NCBI RefSeq assembly: GCF_900102085.1
Contig: NZ_FMVM01000016.1
Coordinates: forward strand, 124,001-188,000
From: Paenibacillus polysaccharolyticus
Lineage (GTDB): Bacteria > Bacillota > Bacilli > Paenibacillales > Paenibacillaceae
Length of the DNA stretch: 64,000 bases
Direction: 5' to 3'
The notes beneath the pieces are model-generated. The model was not told where the DNA came from. It did no database searches and saw only the letters and a list, made by a program, of their open reading frames with translations. Of this stretch, positions 1 through 10,506 are shown one piece after another (within the stretch, counting starts at the first letter, position 1; each line of letters opens with the position of its first letter). The position numbers and the translations under genes are program-made.

Positions 1-400
1 ACCGTCCTTTCAGCATAACAAGCTGCTGCGGCTTTACTTCCATATCAATGCCTTTGAGCACATGAATGATACGACTGCCTGTCTGAAAACTACGATGAAC
101 GTTGCGTACCTCCAACACGGGTCCATCATACGGAGGCAACAGTTCCTTTCTCGGCTTCGCTTTGGTCTTCTGCGGTTTTTCCTCTATGGCTATAGCCGTT
201 GCTGACTCCTCCATAGCAGATACCTCATCTGACGTGAGCGCTTCCGCGCTTAGAGGCTCGGGCTCCGTTATGTACGAAGGTTCTTCCGATGCAGCCCTTT
301 TCTCCAGCTTAGGTTGTTCCTGTTCGCGTTTATCACCCGATTGACTCTTGGCAGTTCTTTTCCTTGAAAATAACTTTTTCATGCCAGCAATCACGCTCAT
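1..400 (-). CDS. ABC transporter ATP-binding protein, N-terminal part (runs off the left edge)
   Basis: Only the first ~133 codons are present. Residues from about 95 (PVLEVRNVHRSF, then VLKGIDMEV and QLVMLKGR) match the start of a LolD/MacB-type ATPase just before its Walker A motif, which lies outside the window. Such proteins power export or cell-envelope ABC transporters. Before this lies an unusual hydrophilic extension of roughly 95 residues, rich in Lys, Arg, Glu and Ser. Three starts are possible: ATG at 400, GTG at 394 (best spaced from AGAGG) and ATG at 382. A TATAAT-like -10 lies at 470-475, with a poor -35. Family is well supported; the transported substrate cannot be told. Confidence 0.75.
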   Translation of the reverse strand, partial: MSVIAGMKKLFSRKRTAKSQSGDKREQEQPKLEKRAASEEPSYITEPEPLSAEALTSDEVSAMEESATAIAIEEKPQKTKAKPRKELLPPYDGPVLEVRNVHRSFQTGSRIIHVLKGIDMEVKPQQLVMLKGR

Positions 401-552
401 CCTCTCTTGTTATGCCGCGCATTTCCTTCATGCGCCCTAAATCTAGAAATCTGTTCCATGCTACACTGAATTATAAACGACTGCTCTCCACTAAAAGTTA
501 CAAGCTTTTTACAACGTCAGTGTGAAAAAGTTAATATTTTGATGAACATAAC

Positions 553-582
553 AAAAAAGCACCCCAAGTTACGGGATGCCTC
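553..582 (-). terminator. Rho-independent terminator of the pyr operon
   Basis: On the minus strand AGGCATCCC pairs with GGGGTGCTT (nine pairs, two G-U) across a short loop and is followed by six T. It lies about 90 bases beyond the pyrE stop and ends the pyrimidine operon. Confidence 0.85.
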
Positions 583-673
583 TTGATTATTCGATAGTTT
601 TGCCGTCATTACGGGAATCATTACAATTTTGATACCGTTTGCTGAGCAACAGTTTATTGTTGATGGGATGATA

Positions 674-1315
674 TTATTTACCAAATGAAGAAGGATCTTC
701 ACGCCACGATTGAAGCAGTGCAAAATCGCTCTCTTGAATGGTTCCTTGAGCCAACGCAACATCCATCAGCGCTGTATAATTGGACAGCGTTTGTAGAGGT
801 ATGCCGGCTTCCTCGAACGCTTTCACACCTTTATCCAGCTGATAGCTGAAAATCGCAAGAACTGCGAGTGGTGTTGCTCCTGCTACGCGTACAGCTTCTG
901 CCGCTTTAATCGAACTTCCTCCGGTTGAAATCAAATCCTCGATCACGACTACTTTCTGTCCTTCGCTGATTAAACCTTCAATCAGATTTTCCTTGCCGTG
1001 ACCTTTCGCTTTATCTCGAATATAGGCCATCGGCAGATTCAGCTTCTGAGCTACCCATGCAGCGTGTGGAATGCCCGCGGTCGCTGTACCTGCGATCACT
1101 TCAGCATCTGGATATTGATCACGAATGATTGCGGCAAAAGCTTCGGCAATATCGTTACGAATCTCAGGATAAGACATCGTCAGACGATTATCACAATAAA
1201 TTGGTGATTTGATGCCGGATGTCCATGTGAATGGTTGCTGTGGACGCAGTGCCACCGCCTTTATTTTTAGCAACTGAGAAGCGATATGGTTTGGAATTTG
1301 GCTAAGTTCGATCAT
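674..1315 (-). CDS. pyrE: Orotate phosphoribosyltransferase
   Basis: Makes orotidine 5'-monophosphate from orotate and PRPP, the fifth step of UMP synthesis, in the cytosol. The 213-residue length is normal for the family. The PRPP-binding signature [14 protein letters not shown] lies near residue 120 and the catalytic-loop region around [15 protein letters not shown] near residue 100. It is the last gene of the operon: its ATG overlaps the pyrF stop by four bases (ATGA), which suggests translational coupling. A strong terminator follows. Confidence 0.96.
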   Translation of the reverse strand: MIELSQIPNHIASQLLKIKAVALRPQQPFTWTSGIKSPIYCDNRLTMSYPEIRNDIAEAFAAIIRDQYPDAEVIAGTATAGIPHAAWVAQKLNLPMAYIRDKAKGHGKENLIEGLISEGQKVVVIEDLISTGGSSIKAAEAVRVAGATPLAVLAIFSYQLDKGVKAFEEAGIPLQTLSNYTALMDVALAQGTIQESDFALLQSWREDPSSFGK

Positions 1316-2052
1316 ACGTTCAACATCTCCTTCAAAATGGTCTCTGCCGCTTCACGCGGGTTTGGTGCACCGGTAATGGGTCTGCCCACAACGATGTAAT
1401 GACTGCCTCTGCTAATAGCTTCACCTGGTGTCAGGACACGTGTCTGGTCGCCAAGACCACTGCCTGCAGGACGAATACCGGGGGTTACCGTGCGGAAATC
1501 ACTGCCACATGCTACCCGGATTGCTGGCACTTCGAGCGGAGAAGCCACCACACCATCCAGTCCGGCCTCCTGAGCCAGCCCGGCATAACGAACTACCGCT
1601 TGCTCTACACTCCCAGGGATACCGATCTCGTTATTCATCGTTTTCAGACTGGTGCTGGTCAATTGTGTCACAGCAATAATCTCAGGTCTTCTCAGCGAAG
1701 GATCTGCAGCAAGGGCAGCTTCCGCGCCTTCACGTGCTGCACGCATCATGCTGGCCCCACCCGCCGCATGTACATTAAACATGTCCACTCCAAGACGTGT
1801 GATGCTTTCGGCTCCGCCACGCACGGTGTTTGGAATATCATGCATTTTCACGTCAAGAAACACGGAGTACCCTCTCGCTTTCAATTCCCGAATAAAGTCC
1901 GGACCCGCTGCATAGAAAAGCTGCATGCCAACCTTGAGATAACAAGGAATACCCTCAAGAGCCTGTACCAGTTTCTGTGCCTCATCTGCCCCCGGATAAT
2001 CGAGTGCAACCATCAGACGTCCAGCCATTTCATTGAAATTCGGGTGATTCAT
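1312..2052 (-). CDS. pyrF: Orotidine 5'-phosphate decarboxylase
   Basis: Decarboxylates OMP to UMP, the last step of de novo pyrimidine synthesis. The catalytic DxKxxD motif is present in [13 protein letters not shown] near residues 59-71, and the phosphate-binding end is visible in [13 protein letters not shown] prefer the ATG at 2052 (246 aa) over an in-frame ATG at 2079 because AAGGGG lies nine bases before 2052, whereas 2079 has no convincing ribosome binding site. It directly follows carB; in B. subtilis pyrK and pyrD lie between these two genes. Confidence 0.95.
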   Translation of the reverse strand: MNHPNFNEMAGRLMVALDYPGADEAQKLVQALEGIPCYLKVGMQLFYAAGPDFIRELKARGYSVFLDVKMHDIPNTVRGGAESITRLGVDMFNVHAAGGASMMRAAREGAEAALAADPSLRRPEIIAVTQLTSTSLKTMNNEIGIPGSVEQAVVRYAGLAQEAGLDGVVASPLEVPAIRVACGSDFRTVTPGIRPAGSGLGDQTRVLTPGEAISRGSHYIVVGRPITGAPNPREAAETILKEMLNV

Positions 2053-2102
2053 ATCCCAGCGCCCCTTCCGCGTGCTCATTTTTTCCGTTTTTGCCCGATA
2101 TA

Positions 2103-2141
2103 AAGGACATCCCGCCAGCCCGCAGGCTGACTGATGTCCTT
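2103..2141. repeat. Two-tier hairpin between carB and pyrF
   Basis: A perfect 9-bp outer stem (AAGGACATC with GATGTCCTT) encloses an inner 5-bp stem (CAGCC with GGCTG, loop CGCA). No real T-run follows on the minus strand, so it looks more like an mRNA processing or stability element, or a weak attenuator, than a terminator. It sits where pyrK-pyrD lie in B. subtilis. Confidence 0.6.
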
Positions 2142-2158
2142 CATCAAGTGACTATTCA

Positions 2159-5100
2159 TTATACAAAGGCTGGCATAGCCTCCGAGGAGAAGTTGATCGT
2201 TTGTAGCATAATCAGCAACGCACGAATGGTATCCAGGGAAGTCATACATACCACACCATTCTCAACCGCTTCACGGCGGATACGGAATCCGTCACGTTGT
2301 GGCGTTTTACCTTTAGTCAAGGTATTGAACACAAAGTTCGCTTCACCACTGCGGATCATATCGAGAATGTTAGGTGAGCCTTCGCTCAATTTGTTCACAA
2401 CGGTTACTGGAATGTTAGCCGCTTGAAGCGCAGCTGCCGTTCCGCCAGTTGCCATGATTTTGTATCCCAGTCTGTAGAAACCTTCGAGCAAAGGTACTGC
2501 TTCGTCCTTGTCTTTGTCTGCGACAGTGACCACAATGGCTCCAGTTGCTGGAATTTTCATTCCCGCACCGATCAGACCTTTAAACAGAGCTTTTGCATAG
2601 TTCGGGTCACGTCCCATAACCTCACCTGTTGATTTCATCTCAGGTCCGAGAGTCGGTTCAACACGGCGCAACTTCGCGAAGGAGAACACAGGTACTTTTA
2701 CCGATACGTGATCCGCTTCCGGCCACAGACCATCTACATAACCCAGGTCTTTCAGTTTCACACCCAAGATCGCTTGTGTTGCCAGGTTCGCCATTGGAAT
2801 GTTGGTTACTTTACTCAGGAAAGGAACCGTCCGGGAAGAACGCGGGTTAACCTCGATAACATAAACCTGACCCTCGTGGATAACAAACTGAATGTTAACC
2901 AGACCGATGGTTTTCAGTTCCTTGGCAATTTTGATCGTGATCTCTACAATTTTTTCTTTCAGATCTGCCGACAGATGCTGCGGTGGATATACCGCAATCG
3001 AGTCACCGGAGTGTACCCCTGCGCGTTCGATATGCTCCATGATGCCTGGAACCAGTACCGTTTCACCGTCACAGATGGCGTCTACTTCCACCTCTTTACC
3101 CAGCATGTAACGGTCGATCAGAACCGGATGCTCTGGATTGATTTTTACCGCTTGCTCCATGTAAGTCAAGAGTTCCGCATCGGAGTATACAATCTCCATC
3201 GCACGACCGCCCAGGACATACGAAGGACGAACGAGTACAGGATATCCAAGTGATTGAGCTGTTTCCACAGCATCGTCTACGGAAGTGACCGTTTTACCTT
3301 TTGGCTGTGCAATCTCCAGACGGGAGAGCAGGCGTTCGAACTTCTTGCGATCCTCTGCTTCATCAATGCTTTCCAGATCTGTTCCAAGGATCGTTACTCC
3401 TGCATTGCGCAGCGGTGCTGCCAGGTTGATTGCCGTTTGGCCACCGAACTGCACGATAACGCCTACCGGTTGCTCTTGTTCAATGACGTTCATGACATCC
3501 TCGAAGAACAGCGGTTCGAAGTACAAGCGGTCAGAAGTGTTAAAGTCTGTGGATACAGTCTCCGGGTTATTATTGATAATAACCGCCTCGTATCCGGCTT
3601 TCTGCAAAGCCCATACCGCATGTACTGTCGAGTAGTCGAACTCGATCCCTTGACCGATGCGGATTGGACCCGATCCAAGCACCACCACTTTTTTCTTGTC
3701 CGAAGGCAATACTTCATTTTCTGTCTCATATGTCGAGTAGTAATAAGGTGTTGTTGCTTCGAACTCAGCCGCACAGGTATCTACCATTTTGTAAACCGGA
3801 CGAAGGTTCTGCTCTTCACGACGTGCTCTGACTTCTGATTCGGTCGTCAATGTACCTCCAGGTTGACCTTCGGCACGCAGTTCAGCGATAGCACGGTCCG
3901 TAAAACCAAGACGTTTCGCTTGATAAAGCGTTTCGGAAGTCAATTCGGATTCTGCGCGAACGCGGTCTTCGAACTTAATGAGCCCTTCGATTTTATCCAG
4001 GAACCACCAGTCAATCTTGGTCAGATCCTGCAGTTGCTGCAACGTATACCCTCTACGGAATGCTTCCGCGATCAGGAACATGCGCTCATCGTCCGCTTTC
4101 ATCAGACGTTCGTTCAGGGTCGTTTCATCCAGTGTTTCTGCACCTTTCAGGTACAGACGGTGTACACCGATCTCCAGGGAACGAACGGCTTTGTGAATGG
4201 ACTCTTCAAACGTACGTCCAATCGCCATCACTTCGCCTGTTGCTTTCATCTGTGTACCCAGTTTCCGGTTCGCCGATGTGAACTTGTCGAACGGCCAGCG
4301 TGGAATTTTACTTACGATATAGTCAAGTGTTGGCTCAAAGCAAGCGTAGGTTTGGCCTGTAACCGGGTTAACGATCTCATCCAGTGTGTAACCCATCGCG
4401 ATTTTGGCAGCCATTTTCGCAATCGGATAACCTGTTGCTTTGGAAGCCAGCGCCGATGAACGGCTTACACGCGGGTTAACCTCGATTACGTAATATTGGA
4501 AGCTGTGCGGATCGAGCGCGAACTGAACGTTACATCCTCCCTCAATATTCAGGGCACGGATGATTTTCAGGGAAGCGGAACGCAGCATTTGGTATTCACG
4601 GTCAGACAACGTTTGGCTTGGAGCCACAACGATACTGTCACCTGTATGAACGCCTACCGGGTCAAAGTTTTCCATGTTGCAGACTACGATGCAGTTATCG
4701 TTTTTGTCACGCATAACCTCGTACTCGACTTCTTTCATACCGGCGATGCTCTTCTCTACCAGACATTGACCAATCGGGCTGTAACGAATTCCGGCTGCCA
4801 CGGTTTCGCGCAGTTCTTCTTCGTTCGCACAGATTCCGCCGCCTGTTCCGCCAAGGGTATAGGCCGGACGTACGATGATTGGATAACCGATCTCACCAGC
4901 AAACTCCAGCGATTCTTCCAGCGTTGTAACGATGACACTTTCTGGTACAGGTTGTTCCAGCTCACGCATCAGGTCACGGAACAGATCGCGGTCTTCCGCT
5001 TTTTCGATGGACGTCAGTTGTGTTCCGAGCAATTTCACGTTTTCACGTTCAAGCACACCCGCACGTGCGAGTTCAACAGCCATGTTCAGACCTGTCTGGC

Positions 5101-5374
5101 CGCCCAGTGTTGGCAACAAGCCGTCCGGACGTTCCTGACGAATGATTTGGGTTACAAAATCCAGCGTAATTGGCTCAATGTACACTTTGTCAGCCATATT
5201 GGTGTCCGTCATGATTGTTGCAGGGTTACTGTTAATGAGTACAACTTCCACGCCTTCTTCTTTCAGAGCCTGGCAAGCTTGCGTACCGGCATAGTCGAAC
5301 TCGGCTGCTTGACCGATGACGATTGGACCGGAACCAATCACCAGGATTTTTTTGAGATCTTTGTTAATCGGCAT
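2159..5374 (-). CDS. carB: Carbamoyl-phosphate synthase, large subunit
   Basis: Uses ammonia delivered by CarA, bicarbonate and two ATP to make carbamoyl phosphate, feeding PyrB. The 1071-residue length is typical. Two homologous halves can be seen: the first begins [19 protein letters not shown] near residue 12 and the second [18 protein letters not shown] near residue 557, each with an ATP-grasp module ([12 protein letters not shown] and [14 protein letters not shown]). The last ~140 residues form the MGS-like regulatory domain ([12 protein letters not shown], then [11 protein letters not shown]). The start has AAAGGAG nine bases upstream and lies one base after the carA stop (TAA-C-ATG). 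Being in a PyrR-controlled operon, it is probably the pyrimidine-specific enzyme. Confidence 0.97.
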   Translation of the reverse strand: MPINKDLKKILVIGSGPIVIGQAAEFDYAGTQACQALKEEGVEVVLINSNPATIMTDTNMADKVYIEPITLDFVTQIIRQERPDGLLPTLGGQTGLNMAVELARAGVLERENVKLLGTQLTSIEKAEDRDLFRDLMRELEQPVPESVIVTTLEESLEFAGEIGYPIIVRPAYTLGGTGGGICANEEELRETVAAGIRYSPIGQCLVEKSIAGMKEVEYEVMRDKNDNCIVVCNMENFDPVGVHTGDSIVVAPSQTLSDREYQMLRSASLKIIRALNIEGGCNVQFALDPHSFQYYVIEVNPRVSRSSALASKATGYPIAKMAAKIAMGYTLDEIVNPVTGQTYACFEPTLDYIVSKIPRWPFDKFTSANRKLGTQMKATGEVMAIGRTFEESIHKAVRSLEIGVHRLYLKGAETLDETTLNERLMKADDERMFLIAEAFRRGYTLQQLQDLTKIDWWFLDKIEGLIKFEDRVRAESELTSETLYQAKRLGFTDRAIAELRAEGQPGGTLTTESEVRARREEQNLRPVYKMVDTCAAEFEATTPYYYSTYETENEVLPSDKKKVVVLGSGPIRIGQGIEFDYSTVHAVWALQKAGYEAVIINNNPETVSTDFNTSDRLYFEPLFFEDVMNVIEQEQPVGVIVQFGGQTAINLAAPLRNAGVTILGTDLESIDEAEDRKKFERLLSRLEIAQPKGKTVTSVDDAVETAQSLGYPVLVRPSYVLGGRAMEIVYSDAELLTYMEQAVKINPEHPVLIDRYMLGKEVEVDAICDGETVLVPGIMEHIERAGVHSGDSIAVYPPQHLSADLKEKIVEITIKIAKELKTIGLVNIQFVIHEGQVYVIEVNPRSSRTVPFLSKVTNIPMANLATQAILGVKLKDLGYVDGLWPEADHVSVKVPVFSFAKLRRVEPTLGPEMKSTGEVMGRDPNYAKALFKGLIGAGMKIPATGAIVVTVADKDKDEAVPLLEGFYRLGYKIMATGGTAAALQAANIPVTVVNKLSEGSPNILDMIRSGEANFVFNTLTKGKTPQRDGFRIRREAVENGVVCMTSLDTIRALLIMLQTINFSSEAMPAFV

Positions 5375-5375
5375 G

Positions 5376-6518
5376 TTATTGCGCTCCTTTCACTGCGGCT
5401 GCCAATACGGCTTGACGCGGCTTTTGCGGGTTAGTGATCTTGTGCTCACGAATCATCTCGATGAAACGATCAAACAGGTAGCTGTTATCATAAGGTCCTG
5501 GCGCTGCCTCCGGGTGATATTGTACGGAGAAGGCAGGATATTTTTTATGTTTCAGACCTTCGATGGTCTTGTCATTATTGTTGATATGTGTAACTTCAAG
5601 ATCTGTGCTCTTCACAGACTCTTCGTTTACCGTGTAACCATGGTTTTGGGATGTGATGAAGCAACGTCCACTCTCCAGTTCCTTAACCGGGTGATTGCCT
5701 CCGCGGTGTCCAAACTTGAGTTTTTCCGTGTCTGCGCCTGCTGCCAGGGCGAACAACTGGTGACCCAAGCAGATACCGAAGATCGGATATTCACCGAGCA
5801 ACTCGCTGATCATGTTCACGGCATGAGGTACGTCTTTCGGGTCCCCAGGGCCGTTGGACAATTGAATGCCATCCGGGTTCAGGCGACGAATCTCGTCAGC
5901 AGTTACGTCATGAGGCACGACGACAACGTCACAGTTACGTTTGCTGAGTTCACGCAAAATCCCTGTTTTTGCGCCGTAGTCGACCAGTACGATACGTTCT
6001 GCTGTTCCCGGGCTATTGTACACATGCTCTGTTGATGTCATAGGCACCTGGTTACGCAATTGCTCAATCGTAGTGTCCCCCATCATCTCCAGCAGTTCTT
6101 CGACAGGTTTCGATCCTGTTGTGAGAATTCCCTTCATTGTACCGTGGTGACGAATCCGGCGAGTCAACATCCGTGTATCAATCTCGCTGATCCCTACGAT
6201 GCCGTATTCTTTCAGCAGATTATCCACGCTGTACTCTGCACGCCAGTTGCTCGGCGTTGGCTCATGACGTCGTACCACGAAACCGTGCACGTATGGACGA
6301 ATCGACTCAAAGTCATCCCGGGTAATTCCGTAGTTACCGATCAATGGATACGTCATCGTTACGATCTGGCCACAGTATGAAGGATCTGAAAGTACCTCTT
6401 GATAGCCTGTAATTCCCGTATTAAAAACGACCTCTCCTGTCGTTTCACCTTCCGCACCAAATGCTTTTCCGGTGAACAGCGTGCCGTCTTCCAACAATAA
6501 TCTTGCCTGTCCCTGCAT
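5376..6518 (-). CDS. carA: Carbamoyl-phosphate synthase, small (glutaminase) subunit
   Basis: Hydrolyses glutamine and channels ammonia to CarB. 380 residues, as usual. The class I glutamine amidotransferase triad is visible: the nucleophile Cys in GICLGHQLF, the His in [11 protein letters not shown] and the following Glu. The N-terminal domain begins [26 protein letters not shown] lies about nine bases before the ATG. A 395-base untranslated stretch separates it from pyrC upstream, unusually long for genes inside an operon. Confidence 0.97.
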   Translation of the reverse strand: MQGQARLLLEDGTLFTGKAFGAEGETTGEVVFNTGITGYQEVLSDPSYCGQIVTMTYPLIGNYGITRDDFESIRPYVHGFVVRRHEPTPSNWRAEYSVDNLLKEYGIVGISEIDTRMLTRRIRHHGTMKGILTTGSKPVEELLEMMGDTTIEQLRNQVPMTSTEHVYNSPGTAERIVLVDYGAKTGILRELSKRNCDVVVVPHDVTADEIRRLNPDGIQLSNGPGDPKDVPHAVNMISELLGEYPIFGICLGHQLFALAAGADTEKLKFGHRGGNHPVKELESGRCFITSQNHGYTVNEESVKSTDLEVTHINNNDKTIEGLKHKKYPAFSVQYHPEAAPGPYDNSYLFDRFIEMIREHKITNPQKPRQAVLAAAVKGAQ

Positions 6519-6913
6519 CCCATTTCACTCCCTCTGTGTTTATCCAAGTTGAATTCTTGGAGTTGAACATAAGTGATGTACGTTAGCTGTAGCTTCATGG
6601 TCAGAAAACCCTGCGATCGCTGTTATCCCCGAATTACTTTAATTCCATTTTTCAAATGGAGTAATTCGTTGATAAAGGCGAGCGCTTCGCTTCTTCGGGT
6701 TCTTTCTGCCCACTCCGCAGTTACGTCCCGCGTCTATGTTCAAAAGCAGGATTCAACTTTTCTTTGTTGCGTCTATTTTGACTCAAGGCTTGACTTGCCT
6801 TGAGTTTGTTCATAAAAAGTGTTTACTGATCAAGCTTTTAGTTCGTTAAAAAATAGTTGTTATGAGTGCCATTGTATCTTTTTAACGATGTGTTACGTCA
6901 GCATATTGCTGTT
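6519..6913. other. Structured intergenic stretch between pyrC and carA
   Basis: No gene is seen here. It holds several inverted repeats: GAATTAC...GTAATTC at 6631-6667 enclosing TCCATTT...AAATGGA, a palindromic GC-rich core around 6674-6690, and a perfect 9-bp stem ACTCAAGGC/GCCTTGAGT at 6781-6805. None has a clear T-run on the minus strand. The central part (about 6601-6760) looks like an intergenic repeat element rather than a leader; this is an impression and was not checked against other genomes. The carA ribosome binding site lies at the left end. Confidence 0.5.
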
Positions 6914-8218
6914 TTATTGCTCTAACGTGTTATTCCATACACTTTTGCCATCCACCCATGTTTGTACCGGCCAGCCTTTCAGCTTCCAGCCTGTGAACGG
7001 TGTGTTTCTGCCTTTTGTTGCGAACGTTGCCGGGTCAACCGCCTTCTCCTGATTCAGATCAATCATCGTCAGGTCGGCAGGTGCTCCTGCTTCCAGCTTG
7101 CCCGTATCCAGTCTAAATACGCGAGCCGGATCAGCCGTCATACGTTTTACCAGGAAGTCTAAAGTCCATAATCCTGTTTGAACAAACTTCGTGTAGAGTA
7201 ACGGGAAGGCCGTTTCGAATCCAACGATACCAAATGGTGCAAGCTCCATGCCCTTTGCTTTCTCTTCTTCACTATGCGGTGCATGGTCGGTCACGATCAT
7301 ATCGAGGGTTCCATCCTGCAAACCTTCGATACAAGCCTGCACATCACGTGGCGAGCGTAGCGGTGGGTTCATTTTCCAATTGGCATCCATGCCTGGGATG
7401 TCTTCATCAGATAGAACGAGGTGGTGCGGACATACCTCTGCAGTCACCTTGATGCCGATCGATTTCGCAAGACGAATCAGACGAACCGATTGTTCTGTAC
7501 TGACATGGCACACATGGTAGTGTACCCCTGTTGCTTCTGCTAGCAGAATGTCGCGGCCTACGTGAATGGCTTCGGACTCGTTCGGGATGCCTTTGATGCC
7601 ATGGCGTTTGGAGAATTCACCTTCGGTGACATACCCGCCAACTACCAGAGAATCATCCTCACAATGGGCAATCACGGGCATATCCATGCTGGCTGCGAGG
7701 CTCATAGCATCCTTCATCATTTGCGCATTCTGCACACCTACGCCGTCGTCCGTGAAGCCAATCGCACCCGCTTCTTTTAATGCGGCAAAGTCGGTCAATT
7801 CACGGCCTAGTTCGTTTTTGGTAATCGCCGCATAGGGCAACACTTTAACCAGATCTGCTTCCTTAGCTTTGTTCAGTACCAGTTCTACAACCTCAGGTGT
7901 GTCGGTTACCGGTCTTGTATTTGGCATGCAGGCAATGGTTGTAAACCCGCCTTGTGCAGCGGAGAGAGCTCCTGTTTCGATCGTCTCTTTATGTTCGAAT
8001 CCAGGCTCGCGTAGATGCACGTGCATATCGATTAATCCAGGAATCACCAGCTTGCCTGATGCATCCGTTACCTGCTCTGCTGACTTCTCGGCGTTCCGTA
8101 CGATTTCATCTTCCGGGCCAGCGATCGTTTTAATTTTACCTTCTTCTATAAGAATGGTTTTCCGTTCAAGTTCCCCTTGTTGATTCAAGACGTTTGCGTT
8201 TTTTATCACCTGTACCAT
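6914..8218 (-). CDS. pyrC: Dihydroorotase
   Basis: Cyclises carbamoyl-aspartate to dihydroorotate. It is a class I (Bacillus-type) zinc enzyme of 434 residues. Metal ligands can be seen in order: the HxH in DMHVHLREPGFEHKET near residue 64, His in IAHCEDDSL, His residues in GVHYHVCHVSTEQS, and the catalytic Asp in VTDHAPHSEEEK near residue 310. GGAGG lies six bases before the ATG. It follows pyrB after 127 bases with no obvious structure. Confidence 0.97.
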   Translation of the reverse strand: MVQVIKNANVLNQQGELERKTILIEEGKIKTIAGPEDEIVRNAEKSAEQVTDASGKLVIPGLIDMHVHLREPGFEHKETIETGALSAAQGGFTTIACMPNTRPVTDTPEVVELVLNKAKEADLVKVLPYAAITKNELGRELTDFAALKEAGAIGFTDDGVGVQNAQMMKDAMSLAASMDMPVIAHCEDDSLVVGGYVTEGEFSKRHGIKGIPNESEAIHVGRDILLAEATGVHYHVCHVSTEQSVRLIRLAKSIGIKVTAEVCPHHLVLSDEDIPGMDANWKMNPPLRSPRDVQACIEGLQDGTLDMIVTDHAPHSEEEKAKGMELAPFGIVGFETAFPLLYTKFVQTGLWTLDFLVKRMTADPARVFRLDTGKLEAGAPADLTMIDLNQEKAVDPATFATKGRNTPFTGWKLKGWPVQTWVDGKSVWNNTLEQ

Positions 8219-8345
8219 AATTGCCCTCCGCTTCGGTTCTGTCCAGCAGGGTAGATCCGCTAGATGAATGTTTTATCGTCTACTCTCTCTTCATTGGTGT
8301 GCAAGAACATCGTCTCGCCAGCCTATGACTCTATGCTAGGCCCTG

Positions 8346-9958
<1,613 letters not shown>

Positions 9959-10002
9959 TCATTATATCTGCCGCAGCAAATAAATGATGAATCGTTCACG
10001 TT

Positions 10003-10035
10003 ACCTTGCCAGTCTCACGGGACTGATTTAAAGGT
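10003..10035 (-). promoter_or_regulatory. PyrR-binding loop (anti-antiterminator)
   Basis: The minus-strand RNA contains AGTCCCGTGAGACT, which fits the PyrR recognition consensus ARUCCNGNGAGRYU, held in a hairpin (CAGTC/GACTG upper stem, ACCTT/AAGGT lower stem). Closing this hairpin hides GGCAAGG, the segment that would otherwise pair with and disarm the terminator. UMP-loaded PyrR binding should therefore lower pyr transcription. Confidence 0.88.
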
Positions 10036-10103
10036 GCTATTCATGTCGTGCATATGAGGAACCTCACAGAGTTCTATCTCAATATGCCCGTTTGTCTTCA
10101 TGA

Positions 10104-10132
10104 ATTATGACAGAAAGACAACCCTCTGTCAA
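10104..10132 (-). promoter_or_regulatory. pyrR: Sigma-A promoter of the pyr operon
   Basis: TTGACA at 10127-10132, a 17-base spacer and CATAAT at 10104-10109 on the minus strand give a near-consensus vegetative promoter. It lies about 70 bases upstream of the PyrR-binding loop. Confidence 0.85.
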
Positions 10133-10506
10133 CACCTCACCATCGCAGGTGCAAATCCTCTGCTTCGTCTTATTAGAATCAGCATTTAGGCGACAAAACA
10201 TCCATGTCACATCACATGTCATTCGTCATTTATAATTATACAACAAACCTGCATATTTATCCATAGACAATTACAACCTGTTTCTAATCCAAATAACACC
10301 ACCTGTCCCCTATTTTCAAACACTTCTCCTGAATCTATGAAGTCGATGAATCAGTCTCCTTTCAATTGGGGAAGTTTATACACACGTTCATTTATTAAAT
10401 CCGCCTTTTTTCCGATATACATATAGCTTAGGGAGTAACAACGTAAGGAAGGTGACCTTATCCCTCCACTGTTATAGCTCCCTTCATTATTTTGAAGGAG
10501 GACACC
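10133..10506. other. Divergent intergenic region between the pyr operon and the YhgE-type gene
   Basis: Apart from the pyr promoter at its left end, this AT-rich stretch shows no gene, no strong repeat and no clear promoter for the plus-strand gene. GATATACATATA near 10414-10425 is the nearest candidate -10 region. The ribosome binding site AGGAGG lies just before 10507. Confidence 0.5.

Noticed and set aside
4496-5434. Long plus-strand open frame (312 codons) opposite carB
   Set aside because: It is antisense to a clear carB coding sequence, has no recognisable domain and reflects codon bias of the real gene.
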